Shown here: piece after piece, positions 1 to 8,238 of the stretch
Numbering within the stretch: the stretch's first letter is position 1
Layout: every line of letters starts with the position of its first letter
From: CAZLMW01 sp964560875
GTDB lineage: Bacteria; Myxococcota_A; UBA9042
Direction of reading: 5' to 3'
DNA length: 27,421 nucleotides
Assembly (NCBI GenBank): GCA_964560875.1
Contig: CAZLMW010000107.1
Location: forward strand, 1 to 27,421
Notes under the pieces: model-generated
The model's database searches: none
What the model saw: only the letters and a program-made list of their open reading frames with translations
What the model was told of the DNA's origin: nothing
Made by a program: the position numbers and the translations under genes

Positions 1-540
1 CGACGGGTCTCTCGGGGTCACGAATTCCCCGTGGAGGATCCCGGAGGGAAGGGGGGCTTGCGTCCGACGTGCAACGTCCGAAGCCGGCTTTCGCCCCGCT
101 CAAGTCCCGCGCCCGCTCCGATTCCGCACCGGCGTCCGGGCGAGCCGATAATTCGGCCGTGAACGCTGCAATGCCCGTCGGCGAGCGCTCGCTGGGTCCA
201 TTTTTACCGCGATATGCCCCCACAGCCGTTGTAGGAGCCGCTGGAGCCGTTTTGAGGGTGGGGCTTGGATCAATAGCCCCGCGGCCCGACCGGCCGTTAG
301 AAACGATTCTAGCCACAACGCCCGAGCCCTGCGGTGAGAGCAGGTAGCCCTCCCACACATTGATTCCTGTGAAGGAACGGAGGTTCGAGGCCAAATCGTC
401 GAAATGCAAGCGATTTCGTTTCGGAACGCCGCAGACATAGCAGCGCTATTTCAAGGTGTTGCGGGCCGGAAGCGCGCCGCATATCGGCGATTTGGGCAGG
501 TCCGCAGATCCTTCGCAGTCGGCGCGCCGGGCTGGTGATC
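1..540. other. No supportable gene; flank of the IS110 element
   Basis: I see no convincing gene here. Several frames stay open because of high GC content, including one on the minus strand from about 440 to the window edge that lacks in-frame stops, but none has a ribosome binding site, a recognisable motif or a plausible product. If the IS110 element inserted into the old transposase gene that lies to its right, the missing 3' part of that gene should lie here on the minus strand. I translated the minus strand and did not recognise such a continuation. Confidence 0.5.
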
Positions 541-564
541 GGATCTCTCGGGTATGAAACGGGG

Positions 565-745
565 TGCTCAGCTGTGCGACGCTCGCCACATGGTGATGGC
601 GTCGGCAGCTACGCCCCGTATTTCCACTGGTGCCTTGTGCCCCGTTCGCAGTTTGGGCCCGAGATGGCGATCTCTCATTGGCGAGGCTCAGCGAGCTCTC
701 CCCGAGGTCAGATTCCGTCTGTAATCACCACCTCGGGCCGACCCC
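565..745 (+). ncRNA. Candidate IS110 bridge RNA region
   Basis: Three stem-loops sit directly upstream of the IS110 transposase. The first (570-610) pairs AGCTG with CAGCT and then CGACGC with GCGTCG, separated by a small internal loop and closing on a 16-nt apical part that contains CAC-ATG-GTG. The second (661-674) pairs GAGAT with ATCTC. The third (701-737) pairs CCCGAGGT with ACCTCGGG and encloses a nested CAGA/TCTG hairpin. IS110-group transposases are known to use a bridge RNA transcribed from this position, with internal loops that bind target and donor DNA. The pairing is seen directly; the RNA identity is inferred. I could not assign target-binding and donor-binding guides because the element ends are uncertain. 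Confidence 0.4.
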
Positions 746-755
746 ATCGTCCTAC

Positions 756-761
756 AAGGAG
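756..761 (+). promoter_or_regulatory. Ribosome binding site of the IS110 transposase
   Basis: AAGGAG lies five bases before the ATG at 767 and fixes the start. It comes about 20 bases after the 701-737 stem-loop, so folding of that structure could influence access to the site; that effect is inferred. Confidence 0.7.
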
Positions 762-766
762 AAGAG

Positions 767-2146
767 ATGGCCAAGCAAGGTAGGAGAAAGAGGATGGCGC
801 CGGCGCTCGTTGCGATTCGGCCGATGGTTGCCGGAGTCGACATCGGCAGCCGCGAGCATTGGGTAGCAGCACCGCCACGCTCAGACGGAAGCGCGAATGT
901 GCGCGTTTTCGGGACAACGACGCCGCAACTACAGCAATTGGTGCAATGGCTGAGCGACGAGGGCGTCGAGTCGGTCGCCCTGGAGAGTACGAGCGTATAC
1001 TGGATCCCGCTGTACGAGTTGCTGGAGTCCAGCGGGGTCGAAGCGGTGCTGATCAACGCGCGGCAGTTGCACAACGTCCCGGGGCGCAAGACCGACATGG
1101 CGGATTGCCAATGGCTTCAATTACTCCATAGTTGCGGCCTGTTGCGCGGTTCGTTTCGGCCACAGGAATACATCTGCCGGCTCCGTGCGCTGCGGAGGCA
1201 GATGGCCAATCTCGTCGCGGAGCGGACCCGGGTCGTGCAGTGGATGCACAAGGCGCTCGACCAGATGAACGTGCAGGTGCATCACGCGGTGACTGACATC
1301 ACGGGCAAGACTGGGATGCTCATCATCCGCGCGATCGTGGGTGGAGAGCGTTCGCCGATGAAGCTTGCTTCCCTGCGAGACCGACGCTGTCGTGAATCGG
1401 AACCCGAGATCGCTGAGCACTTGACGGGCACATGGCGCGAGGAGCACCTCTTCAATCTCAGCTCGTCGTTGGCACTATACGACACGCTGCAGGCCCAAAT
1501 CGTCGGATACGAGTCGCGACTCTCTGAGGAGATGCAGGCACTCGAGTCTGCCGACCGGGCTCAGCAACAAGCGCCCGTCCACCCCAACCCGCGCAAGCAC
1601 AAGGCGATGCGCAGGCGAGGCGAGCAAACTCTGCGTAGCCAACTTTGGCGCATTTACGGCGTGGACCTGACCCGCATCGACGGCATCAGCACCGGCACTG
1701 CTCAGCTCATCCTCAGCGAGTTCGGGCTCGATCTGCAGAAGTTCCCGACCGAGCGGCATTTCGTGTCGTGGTTGCGCCTCTGTCCACGGACTGCCATCTC
1801 CGGTGGCAAGCCGTTGAAGAAAAAGCGCAACGTGATGGGAGCGACGCGCATTGCCGGTGCACTACGCATGGCCGCCGTTACGCTGGTTCGCTCCAAGAGC
1901 GCCCTTGGTGGAGCGTATCGCCGCAAATCTCGACAGAAGGGAGCCACAGTTGCCGTCTTCGCCATGGCCAGAACGCTCGCGCAGCTCGTCTACCGCGCCA
2001 TCCGGTACGGCCAGGAGTACGTCGACATCGGCCAGGAGGCATACGAAGCGCAATTCGCTGACAAACGCATGTATGGGTTGCGACAAGCAGCCCGATCCCT
2101 CGGCTACACCCTCACGCCGAGCACCGAACTGACTGCGGCGACGTAG
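767..2146 (+). CDS. IS110-family transposase (DEDD recombinase)
   Basis: This 459-residue protein has the two-domain layout of IS110 transposases. The N-terminal RuvC-like domain carries the DEDD residues at about D25 (in VDIGS), E73 (in ALES), D110 and D113 (in KTDMAD). The C-terminal Transposase_20 domain begins near residue 303 with RIDGIS and contains the ISGGKP motif, in which Ser345 corresponds to the conserved serine of the family. Such enzymes catalyse RNA-guided recombination of the element with target DNA. The ATG at 767 is chosen because AAGGAG lies at 756-761, five bases upstream. The length is typical for the family and the frame is intact, so the protein may be active. An alternative inner ATG at 794 would also keep all the motifs. 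Confidence 0.95.
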   Translation: MAKQGRRKRMAPALVAIRPMVAGVDIGSREHWVAAPPRSDGSANVRVFGTTTPQLQQLVQWLSDEGVESVALESTSVYWIPLYELLESSGVEAVLINARQLHNVPGRKTDMADCQWLQLLHSCGLLRGSFRPQEYICRLRALRRQMANLVAERTRVVQWMHKALDQMNVQVHHAVTDITGKTGMLIIRAIVGGERSPMKLASLRDRRCRESEPEIAEHLTGTWREEHLFNLSSSLALYDTLQAQIVGYESRLSEEMQALESADRAQQQAPVHPNPRKHKAMRRRGEQTLRSQLWRIYGVDLTRIDGISTGTAQLILSEFGLDLQKFPTERHFVSWLRLCPRTAISGGKPLKKKRNVMGATRIAGALRMAAVTLVRSKSALGGAYRRKSRQKGATVAVFAMARTLAQLVYRAIRYGQEYVDIGQEAYEAQFADKRMYGLRQAARSLGYTLTPSTELTAAT

Positions 2147-2153
2147 GGAAGTT

Positions 2154-2778
2154 TCAGGTCAGGATGCGGTCGAAGGTGTTGTGCACTCGCTTTCGACGGC
2201 CCACCTGCGGCGGATCATGGTCGCCCACTGCGCTCCGTTCAGGGCGTCCGCCGCGAGGCTCGACACGCAGAGGCGGTCCTCGCACGTGGTCTTCTCGGTG
2301 GTCTTGTCGAACGTCTCGCTTTGGACCCGGATGCCGGTCTGCAGCCCCGGGTATTCGAGGTAGTCGGCGACCATCTTGACTACCCACACGGTGCGCGTGA
2401 CGACCTTGCCACCGTTGACCGTGCTGCTGACGTTGACCGCCGTGCTGGGGCGTTTGCGGCCGAGTTGGCGCTGACATTCGGCCAGCAGGTTCGGCTGTTC
2501 GGCCTTGACCGGGAAGACGAGTGGCGGTCAAGGTCGAGCACGACCCGGGCGTTGGCCCGGCTGTTCGCGCCGCTGTCACACATGACCACGCGGAAGAGGT
2601 CGCCGTACTCGGTCACCAGTCGCCTGACGACGTCGCCGAAGACGCCCGACTCGTTGGTCTCGGGCGGGATGATGCGCATGTCCACGCGGATGCGTGCCGC
2701 GCACGAGATCAGGCACGAGGTGACGGTCCGCACCAGCGCGCGAGCGCTGCCGTCGGCGGCGATAGGCCGCGGCCATGC
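2154..2778 (-). pseudogene. Degenerate DDE (IS4/ISAs1-like) transposase remnant
   Basis: Three consecutive minus-strand pieces in different frames add up to a transposase. The first, read from about 2778, contains PPETNE and then CDSGANS, the usual region of the second catalytic aspartate. A frameshift near 2515-2525 moves the reading to a piece with FPVKAEQPNLL, a hallmark of these enzymes, and later RRRWAVESE, with the likely catalytic glutamate. A second frameshift near 2183 leads to HNTFDRIL. The N-terminal part is missing: an in-frame stop lies at 2779-2781 and no start is visible. The C-terminal part ends at 2154, next to the IS110 end. I consider it a dead copy; the exact IS family is uncertain between ISAs1 and other IS4-type groups. 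Confidence 0.75.
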
Positions 2779-2824
2779 TCACGGGTCTGATTCGCAAGCA
2801 CAGCGGCACCCCGTGAGGGTGTGA

Positions 2825-2848
2825 GTTCGCGTTCGGGTTCGGGTTCGG
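2825..2848 (+). repeat. Hexamer tandem repeat (GTTCGS)4
   Basis: Four consecutive copies of GTTCGC/GTTCGG lie in non-coding sequence next to the transposase remnant. It is a simple microsatellite with no visible function. Confidence 0.8.
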
Positions 2849-2951
2849 GTCCCTCGGACTCGGCCTATCGCTCAGTCAGCGACTTCCAATCGGGCCTGGT
2901 ACAGATTCAGGCGGCAGGCGGGTGACGTAAAAGGAGGGAGGGGGCCCGGGC

Positions 2952-2977
2952 CTTGGTCGGACGCGCCGTCAGCCAAG
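2952..2977 (-). terminator. Hairpin after the CARDB giant gene
   Basis: CTTGG pairs with CCAAG, with an inner GAC/GTC pairing around a GCGCC loop, about 25 bases past the stop codon of the minus-strand giant gene. No T-tract follows on the minus strand, so it may be a weak or factor-assisted terminator rather than a classical one. Confidence 0.35.
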
Positions 2978-3002
2978 ACATTACAGTCCACAATCCGGCC
3001 CC

Positions 3003-6000
3003 CTACTCAACCTTCACTTTGATGACTTCGAAGTTGTTGGACTCCGAGCCTTCCTTCACGGCGTTGGTCGAGTCGACCCAGTAGCCAAGGTAGTAGTCGC
3101 CTTTCTTCACAGCGCTGCTCAGCGCGAACTTGAACGTCGCCTTCTCGCCCTTGCCGGCGGGGAGGGCCACGAACGAGCTGCTGGCCAGGAGCAGGTCCTT
3201 GGTGGTGATGAAGCCATCCTTGGACAGGTAGAACGCGCCCTTGAAGCCGACACCGGTCGCGACGGCACCCAGGTTGATGTGCTCGACCCAGCCCTCGACG
3301 TACCCGCCGGTCTTGATCGGCTTGGTCTTGAGCACCAGCGACTTGGCCCACAGATCGGGGGACGCGGCGACGGTGATCTTGTACGAGCGCAGGTTGTTGT
3401 TCTCGTACTGCTCCTTGACCTCGTTGGCGGCGTCGACGTGCTGGATGAAGTAGTATGTCCCCGTCTTCAGGTTGCTCGGCAGGAACACCGAAGCGCTGAC
3501 CGACGTGTTCTTGTTGATGTTCAGGCCGCTGCGCTTGACCGTCTTGAGCAGCTTGTCGTCCTTGCTCAGCTTGCTGTCGGAGCTGAGGTAGTAGCGCACC
3601 TCGAACTTGGTCGCGTTGCCGCGGCCGTAGTTGCGAACGGCGCCGCCGATGTTGACCTTGTTGCCGGCCTTGAACGACGTGCCCGACGGCTTGAAGTAGT
3701 ACGACCGGAGCTCCGGAATTCCCTGCACCTTGACCGCGAGGTACGCCAGGTTGTTGTACTCGTTGCTCTCCGCGACGGTGCGGAACGCGTCGGTGTAGTA
3801 GACGAGGTAGTACGTGCCGCTGTACGCCGTCTTCGGGACCGTGAACGTGTGCTTGGCCGGCGTGGCCAGCTTGCCGAAGTCGAGCGCCGGGCGTCCGATG
3901 GTCTTGAGCAGCGAGCCGCCCAGGGCCTTCTTCGAGTTCCAGTAGATGCGGTCGTTGAACGTACCGGTCTTCGCGAAACCGTGGTTCTTGGTGTTACCGG
4001 TGACCGTGACCGTGTCGCCAGCGGTGACGTGCGTGGACGCCATCGCCATCGGAACGGGCCGCAAGTCGGGCTTGCCGAGGATGGTGAACGACCAGGACCG
4101 CATGTTGTCCTTCTCGTTGCTCTCCTTGACCGTGTTGCCGGTGTCCGAGACCACAAAGACGTAGTACTTGCCGGGCTTTTGCGTCGTCGGGATCTTCCAG
4201 GCCGAGACCATCTTCACCGCCTGGTTCGGCTTGAGGCCGGCGACAGTCTGCGTCTTGAGCAGCTTGTCCTTGGCGTCGAGCTTGTTGTCGACCGACAGGT
4301 AGTGCTTGATTTGGTACTTGCCCGCGTTGGCGGTGCCGTAGTTGCGGTCGTAGCTCGTGAAGTACTGCTGATCACCCTGGCGGCGCACGCTGTAACCCGC
4401 GAGGTAGTACGGCCGGATGTTGGGCATCGCGAAGATCTTCACCTTCTGCATCACGACGTTGTTCTTCTCATTGACCTCTTTGAGCGCGTTGGTCGCGTCG
4501 GTCAGGTAGATGAGATACCAGTCTCCCGGCTTGATGGTCTTCCAGTGCTGGTACAGGTTGATCGACACCTTGTCGCCGTAGGTCTTCGTCGGATCGATGT
4601 TGCTGCGCGTGCGCGTGGTCAACAGGATGTCGCCCTTGCCGAGCTTGGTGTCCTTGGAAGCCCAGACGCGGTCGTAGAACCTCACAGCGCGCGCGTTGCC
4701 GTTGTTCACACCCTGCATCTCGAGCGTGAACTTGCTGCGGTCAAGGATCGTCGCCGGGGCAATGACCTTCTTGGCCTGCACGTCGTGGAAGCCGTAGTAG
4801 GCGATCTTGTCCCAGGTCGTGTTGTTGAGCTCGTTGCCCTCCTGGATCGCGCCCGCCGAATCGGCCTGCAGGATCAGGTACCAGACACCCGGTTTCACGT
4901 TCTTGGTCGGCAGCTTGTAGGCGATCGTGCCGCCGACTTGCTTGTTGGCGCCGAGCGCGTTGACAGGCCATTTGCCGAGCTCGATGTCGCCCTTGTCCAG
5001 CTTGGTGTCCTTGGAGAACCAGAGCTTCGCTTCGGACTTGCCCGCTGCGATCGTGCCGACGTTGCGGACGTACCAGGTGAACTTGCCGGCCGCGCCCCAA
5101 CCGTGGTGGTAGGCGTGCGGCTTGCTGCCGTAGTGCGGCCACAGGTCGATCGCTGACGTCACGGTAATCGGCGTGATGCGCGTGTTGTTGTCCTCGTTGG
5201 TCTCGGCGACCTTCGCGAAACGGTCGGCCATGGCGCCAACCCAGAGCGTGCGCGGCTTGGCCTTGGTGCCGGTCCAGTTGCTGCGCAGGATGATCGTGTA
5301 GGTGCCCTTGATCGACTTGCCAGCGGGGATCTTGGGCAGGAGGCGGCCGCCCTTGTTGATGCCGCCGTAAGCCTTCGCCCAGTGCACGGTGAAGTACAGC
5401 GTGGACGGGCCCGCGTCGCCGTTTCCGGTGTTCTTGACCTCGAAGGTGACCTTGACCGCGCCGCCGGCCAGGTAGGCCTTTTTCTCGGTGGTCAGGACCG
5501 AAACGGACAGCTCCGGAATCTTCGGCGGGCCGCAAACGCCCTTGCCCTGCTCGATGTTGCAGACGTTGGGCTTGCTGCACGTCTTGATCTTCTTGAGGTC
5601 CGTCCAGTGCATGTATTTGACGTCGGTGCTGCACACCGGCGTCTTGGTGCTGCCGTTGCAACCCGCGAAGGAGTCGCGCGTGAAGTGGCCGAGTCCCAGG
5701 CAGATGTGCTGCGTCTTGAGGAGCTTGCCGCTGCACTTGGCGCGGAGCTTCATCGGGGCGTTGGCGCACTTGCCCGCCTTGCCGTCGCACTTGTCGACTG
5801 TGCAGGCATTGCCGTCATCGCAGGTCGGCTTCGCACCGGGAGCGCATTTGCCAGCCTTGCAGCCGTCGCCCGTCGTGCAGAAGTTGCCGTCGGTGCACTT
5901 GGCGCCGTCCTTGGCGTTGTTGTTGACGCACTTGCCGCCCTTGCAGGCGTTGAGCACGCAGGGGTTGCCGTCGTCGCACTGCTTGTCGACGTTGCAGCCC

Positions 6001-8006
6001 TTGCAGCCGGCGATCGACTTGTAGCCGCACTTGCCGGTCTTCGTGTCGCAGCTGTCGGCGGTGCAGGGGTCGGAGTCGTCGCAGTCGCGGAGCTTGCCGG
6101 TCTTGCACTTACCGCCGTCGCAGGCGTCCTTGATGGTGCAGGCGTTGCCGTCGCTGCAGGGCGCGTTGTTGTTCGTGGTCTTGCAGCCGACCTTCTTGTC
6201 GCAGACGTCGTCTGTGCAGTCGTTGCCGTCGTCGCACTGCTTGGCTTTTCCGAGGCAGTTGCCGTCCTTGCACTGGTCGCCCGCGGTGCAGGCGTTGCCG
6301 TCGCTGCAGACGTCGGTGTTGTCGGTGGTCGTGCAGCCCTTGGCCATGTCGCAGCCATCGTTGGTGCAGGGATTGCCGTCGTCGCACTTGATGTCGGCGC
6401 CCTTGCACTTGCCGTCGGCGCACGAGTCTTGCTTGGTGCACTTGCTGCCGTCGTTGCAGCTCTCGTTGTTGGGCTTGGTGGTGCAGCCGGTCTGCGGATC
6501 GCACGCGTCATCGGTACACACGTTGCCGTCGTCGCACTTGCGGTCGGCGCCCTTGCACTTGGCGTCGCTGCAGCTGTCCTTGACAGTGCACGCGTTGTTG
6601 TCGTCGCACTTGCCGGTGTTGTTCTTGGTCACGCAGCCCTTGGTCGGGTCGCAGGAGTCGTCGGTGCAGGCGTTGTTGTCGTCGCAGATGACGGCCGAAC
6701 CGCCGCACTTGCCCTTCGTGCACGTATCTTTATCGGTGCAGGCGCTGCCGTCGTCGCAGCTGACCCCGTCGGCGCCGGCGCTGTGGATGCACTTGCCGTC
6801 TTTCTTGTTGCAGGCGTCGGCCGTGCAGGGGTTGTTGTCGTCGCAGTCCTTGGGCGTGCCCGCGGTGCAAACGCCGTTTCCGCAGGTATCGCCTGACGTG
6901 CACGGGTTGGTGTCGTCGCACGTGCCGTTGTCGGCCGTCGACGTGCAGCCGCTGGCCATCTCGCACACGTCCTTGGTGCAGACGTTGCCGTCGTTGCAGT
7001 CAACCTTGATGCCGCTGCATTTGCCACCCGCGCACTTGTCTTGCGTGGTGCAGGCGTTGCCGTCGTTGCAAGCGGAGGTGATCGGCGTGTGTTTGCAGCC
7101 GCCCTTGCCTGCGCAGTTGTCGGACGTGCAGGGGTTGTTGTCGTCGCAGGTCGACTCGTCGATGGTGCCGTCGCAGTTGTTATCGGCGCCATCGCAGGCT
7201 TCGGCCGCCGGGGCCTTGGCGTCGCACTTGGTCAGGCCCTTGGGCGTGCACGAACGGGTGCCCGGGCACTGGCCGGAGACCTTGCCGGACGGGTCAACGG
7301 CGAAACAGGACGTCGACATTCCCGCGTCGATCGCTGCCTTGGTGCATGGGCACTCGCCGGCGAGTTTGCTGCGCACGCACTGCTTGGTGGCCAAGCCTTC
7401 GACCGTTTTCACGTCGGAGCAGACGTAGTCGGTGCCGCAATCGCTCGCGTCCTTGCAGCTTGTGCCGCAGAACGAACCGGCCGCGCCCTGGTCGACGCAA
7501 GACGCGTTGGGGTCGGCCTTCATCGCGCACGCACTGGACGCTCCGCAGGGGTTGCAGATCTTGGGATCTTCGGGCGCCGTCGTGCCGGAATCGGCGCCGC
7601 CGCCGGCGTCTGGCGTAGAGGTCCCTGCGTCGTCGCCGATCGAGCCAGCGTCGTCGGTCGTGGTGCCGCCGGTATCGTCTGTCGTGGTCGAGCCCGCGTC
7701 CTCGGTCGTGGTTCCGCCGGTGTCGTCGGTCGTCGTCCCGCCGGTGTCATCGGTCGTCGTGCCGCCGGTGTCCTCGGCGGTCGAGCCGGTGTCTTCGGTG
7801 CCTGTCGAGCCAGTGTCTTTGGCGACCGTTGCGTCGGCCTGACCGGCATCGGGCGCGAGGCCAGCGTCCTTGTTGGTGCTGTCGAGCCCGGTGTCGTCGC
7901 TACCGCAGCCGGTCGCGGCCAGAGCGGTGATACACGCGAGCGCGACCGCAAATCGACGGAACGCAAAACAGTCGGCGTCGCCGCCGTGGATCGTGGTGCG
8001 GATCAT
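3003..8006 (-). CDS. Giant surface lipoprotein: cysteine-rich CTDC-like repeats plus seven CARDB domains
   Basis: The product has 1667 residues. The ATG at 8006 is chosen because AGGGG lies a few bases upstream and it directly precedes a lipoprotein signal with Cys34 in ATGC; an upstream in-frame ATG at 8099 would add 31 residues unlike a signal peptide. Next come a Thr/Asp/Gly linker (about 64-146), a cysteine-rich part, a MopE-type motif CDGADNNCDG (271-280), and 18 repeats of the form CDDGNxCTxDxC (287-755). The rest is seven CARDB-like domains of about 120 residues starting near 830, 950, 1072, 1193, 1312, 1429 and 1549, most ending in an NExNN-type motif. CARDB domains are linked to cell adhesion, and the aspartate-rich cysteine loops suggest disulfides and perhaps metal binding. 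The likely place is the outer surface. Adhesion is inferred, not shown. The gene diverges from the GGDEF gene. Confidence 0.85.
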   Translation of the reverse strand: MIRTTIHGGDADCFAFRRFAVALACITALAATGCGSDDTGLDSTNKDAGLAPDAGQADATVAKDTGSTGTEDTGSTAEDTGGTTTDDTGGTTTDDTGGTTTEDAGSTTTDDTGGTTTDDAGSIGDDAGTSTPDAGGGADSGTTAPEDPKICNPCGASSACAMKADPNASCVDQGAAGSFCGTSCKDASDCGTDYVCSDVKTVEGLATKQCVRSKLAGECPCTKAAIDAGMSTSCFAVDPSGKVSGQCPGTRSCTPKGLTKCDAKAPAAEACDGADNNCDGTIDESTCDDNNPCTSDNCAGKGGCKHTPITSACNDGNACTTQDKCAGGKCSGIKVDCNDGNVCTKDVCEMASGCTSTADNGTCDDTNPCTSGDTCGNGVCTAGTPKDCDDNNPCTADACNKKDGKCIHSAGADGVSCDDGSACTDKDTCTKGKCGGSAVICDDNNACTDDSCDPTKGCVTKNNTGKCDDNNACTVKDSCSDAKCKGADRKCDDGNVCTDDACDPQTGCTTKPNNESCNDGSKCTKQDSCADGKCKGADIKCDDGNPCTNDGCDMAKGCTTTDNTDVCSDGNACTAGDQCKDGNCLGKAKQCDDGNDCTDDVCDKKVGCKTTNNNAPCSDGNACTIKDACDGGKCKTGKLRDCDDSDPCTADSCDTKTGKCGYKSIAGCKGCNVDKQCDDGNPCVLNACKGGKCVNNNAKDGAKCTDGNFCTTGDGCKAGKCAPGAKPTCDDGNACTVDKCDGKAGKCANAPMKLRAKCSGKLLKTQHICLGLGHFTRDSFAGCNGSTKTPVCSTDVKYMHWTDLKKIKTCSKPNVCNIEQGKGVCGPPKIPELSVSVLTTEKKAYLAGGAVKVTFEVKNTGNGDAGPSTLYFTVHWAKAYGGINKGGRLLPKIPAGKSIKGTYTIILRSNWTGTKAKPRTLWVGAMADRFAKVAETNEDNNTRITPITVTSAIDLWPHYGSKPHAYHHGWGAAGKFTWYVRNVGTIAAGKSEAKLWFSKDTKLDKGDIELGKWPVNALGANKQVGGTIAYKLPTKNVKPGVWYLILQADSAGAIQEGNELNNTTWDKIAYYGFHDVQAKKVIAPATILDRSKFTLEMQGVNNGNARAVRFYDRVWASKDTKLGKGDILLTTRTRSNIDPTKTYGDKVSINLYQHWKTIKPGDWYLIYLTDATNALKEVNEKNNVVMQKVKIFAMPNIRPYYLAGYSVRRQGDQQYFTSYDRNYGTANAGKYQIKHYLSVDNKLDAKDKLLKTQTVAGLKPNQAVKMVSAWKIPTTQKPGKYYVFVVSDTGNTVKESNEKDNMRSWSFTILGKPDLRPVPMAMASTHVTAGDTVTVTGNTKNHGFAKTGTFNDRIYWNSKKALGGSLLKTIGRPALDFGKLATPAKHTFTVPKTAYSGTYYLVYYTDAFRTVAESNEYNNLAYLAVKVQGIPELRSYYFKPSGTSFKAGNKVNIGGAVRNYGRGNATKFEVRYYLSSDSKLSKDDKLLKTVKRSGLNINKNTSVSASVFLPSNLKTGTYYFIQHVDAANEVKEQYENNNLRSYKITVAASPDLWAKSLVLKTKPIKTGGYVEGWVEHINLGAVATGVGFKGAFYLSKDGFITTKDLLLASSSFVALPAGKGEKATFKFALSSAVKKGDYYLGYWVDSTNAVKEGSESNNFEVIKVKVE
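3006..5519 (-). repeat. Seven tandem CARDB domains
   Basis: Each unit of about 120 residues begins with a short strand such as IPEL, KPDL or SPDL, carries a G(x)YYL-type strand and a D-x(n)-VKE segment, and usually ends in NExNN or NNxxx. These are the marks of the CARDB family of Ig-like adhesion-related domains. The copies are clearly diverged, so this is an old duplication array. Confidence 0.8.
5742..7148 (-). repeat. Alternating 12/13-residue cysteine-rich repeats (18 units)
   Basis: By hand I count 18 units. Units with four residues between the second and third cysteine (CDDGNPCTNDGC type) alternate almost strictly with units that have five (CSDGNACTAGDQC type). One extra short unit (CDDGNPCVLNAC) breaks the alternation near the end. 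The true period is therefore a dimer of roughly 45 residues. The units resemble the Dictyostelium CTDC repeat family. Confidence 0.85.
7640..7790 (-). repeat. 24-bp tandem repeats encoding a DTGGTTTD linker
   Basis: The linker after the lipid cysteine is made of near-identical 8-residue units of the type DTGGTTTD, giving a 24-bp DNA period. Such low-complexity linkers hold a folded domain away from the membrane and can change length by slippage. Confidence 0.8.
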
Positions 8007-8238
8007 GTCTTCCCCTCTCTGGTGTCCGGCGTTTCGCGCGGGGGTATGGAGTTCGCCCAAGGCAATCAATGCGCGACGTCGGCACCAGACAACGCGCAAA
8101 TGTAACGAATCCCCCGTTTGGCGCCCAATTTGTAGGCGTCTATTTGCGCGCGTAAATACAAGCGTTCACATCTGGCCATATTTGCAGGATCGTCCGACAA
8201 TTTGCCTACACGCCTTTTCAGTGTAGTAACCTTGGGAC
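8007..8238. promoter_or_regulatory. Divergent intergenic region with candidate operator
   Basis: This 232-base stretch must hold the promoters of both the giant lipoprotein gene (minus) and the GGDEF gene (plus). It is noticeably more AT-rich than its surroundings. It contains the near-perfect palindrome at 8141-8158, TGTAGGC (8131-8137) with its inverted copy GCCTACA (8204-8210), and CAATTTG twice in direct orientation (8126-8132 and 8198-8204). A possible plus-strand promoter is TTGCCT (8202-8207) and TAGTAA (8224-8229) with a 16-base spacer, which would start transcription almost at the GGDEF ATG. That gene has no clear Shine-Dalgarno sequence, so a near-leaderless transcript is possible. 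Confidence 0.45.
8141..8158. promoter_or_regulatory. 18-bp palindrome, candidate operator
   Basis: TATTTGCGCGCGTAAATA pairs at eight of nine positions around its centre. It lies between the two divergent genes, at a place where one bound regulator could affect both. No regulator gene is next to it. Confidence 0.4.

Larger units (their letters stand above)
560..2156 (+). mobile_element. IS110-family insertion sequence (boundaries approximate)
   Basis: The element consists of a DEDD transposase gene (767-2146), a structured upstream non-coding segment and a very short downstream end. IS110 elements usually lack terminal inverted repeats, so the ends cannot be read directly. The right end is placed near 2156 because a decayed transposase reading frame on the other strand stops abruptly at 2154-2156, only about 10 bases past the IS110 stop codon. 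The left end is a guess that includes the first strong stem-loop. A long structured left flank with a short right end matches the IS110 group, whose guide RNA lies upstream of the transposase, rather than the IS1111 group. Confidence 0.6.
2779..3002. other. Intergenic stretch with no gene seen
   Basis: Between the transposase remnant and the first giant gene I see no coding frame with a start signal. The stretch holds a short hexamer repeat (2825-2848), a perfect 10-bp palindrome GGCCCGGGCC (2943-2952) and a hairpin (2952-2977) just beyond the stop of the giant gene. Confidence 0.6.

Noticed and set aside
100..438. Minus-strand open frame of 112 residues near the window start
   Set aside because: Arg/Ala-rich composition, no ribosome binding site, no recognisable motif.
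2943..2952. Palindrome GGCCCGGGCC
   Set aside because: Short all-GC palindromes are expected in such a GC-rich sequence; no sign of function.
5382..6896. Very long open frames antisense to the giant genes (for example 504 residues here, 625 at 3279-5156, 924 at 18619-21393)
   Set aside because: They mirror the repeated GC-rich codons of the giant genes. Their products are low-complexity Ala/Val or Leu/Ser strings without ribosome binding sites or domains, and the 924-residue one runs across an intergenic region and another gene.
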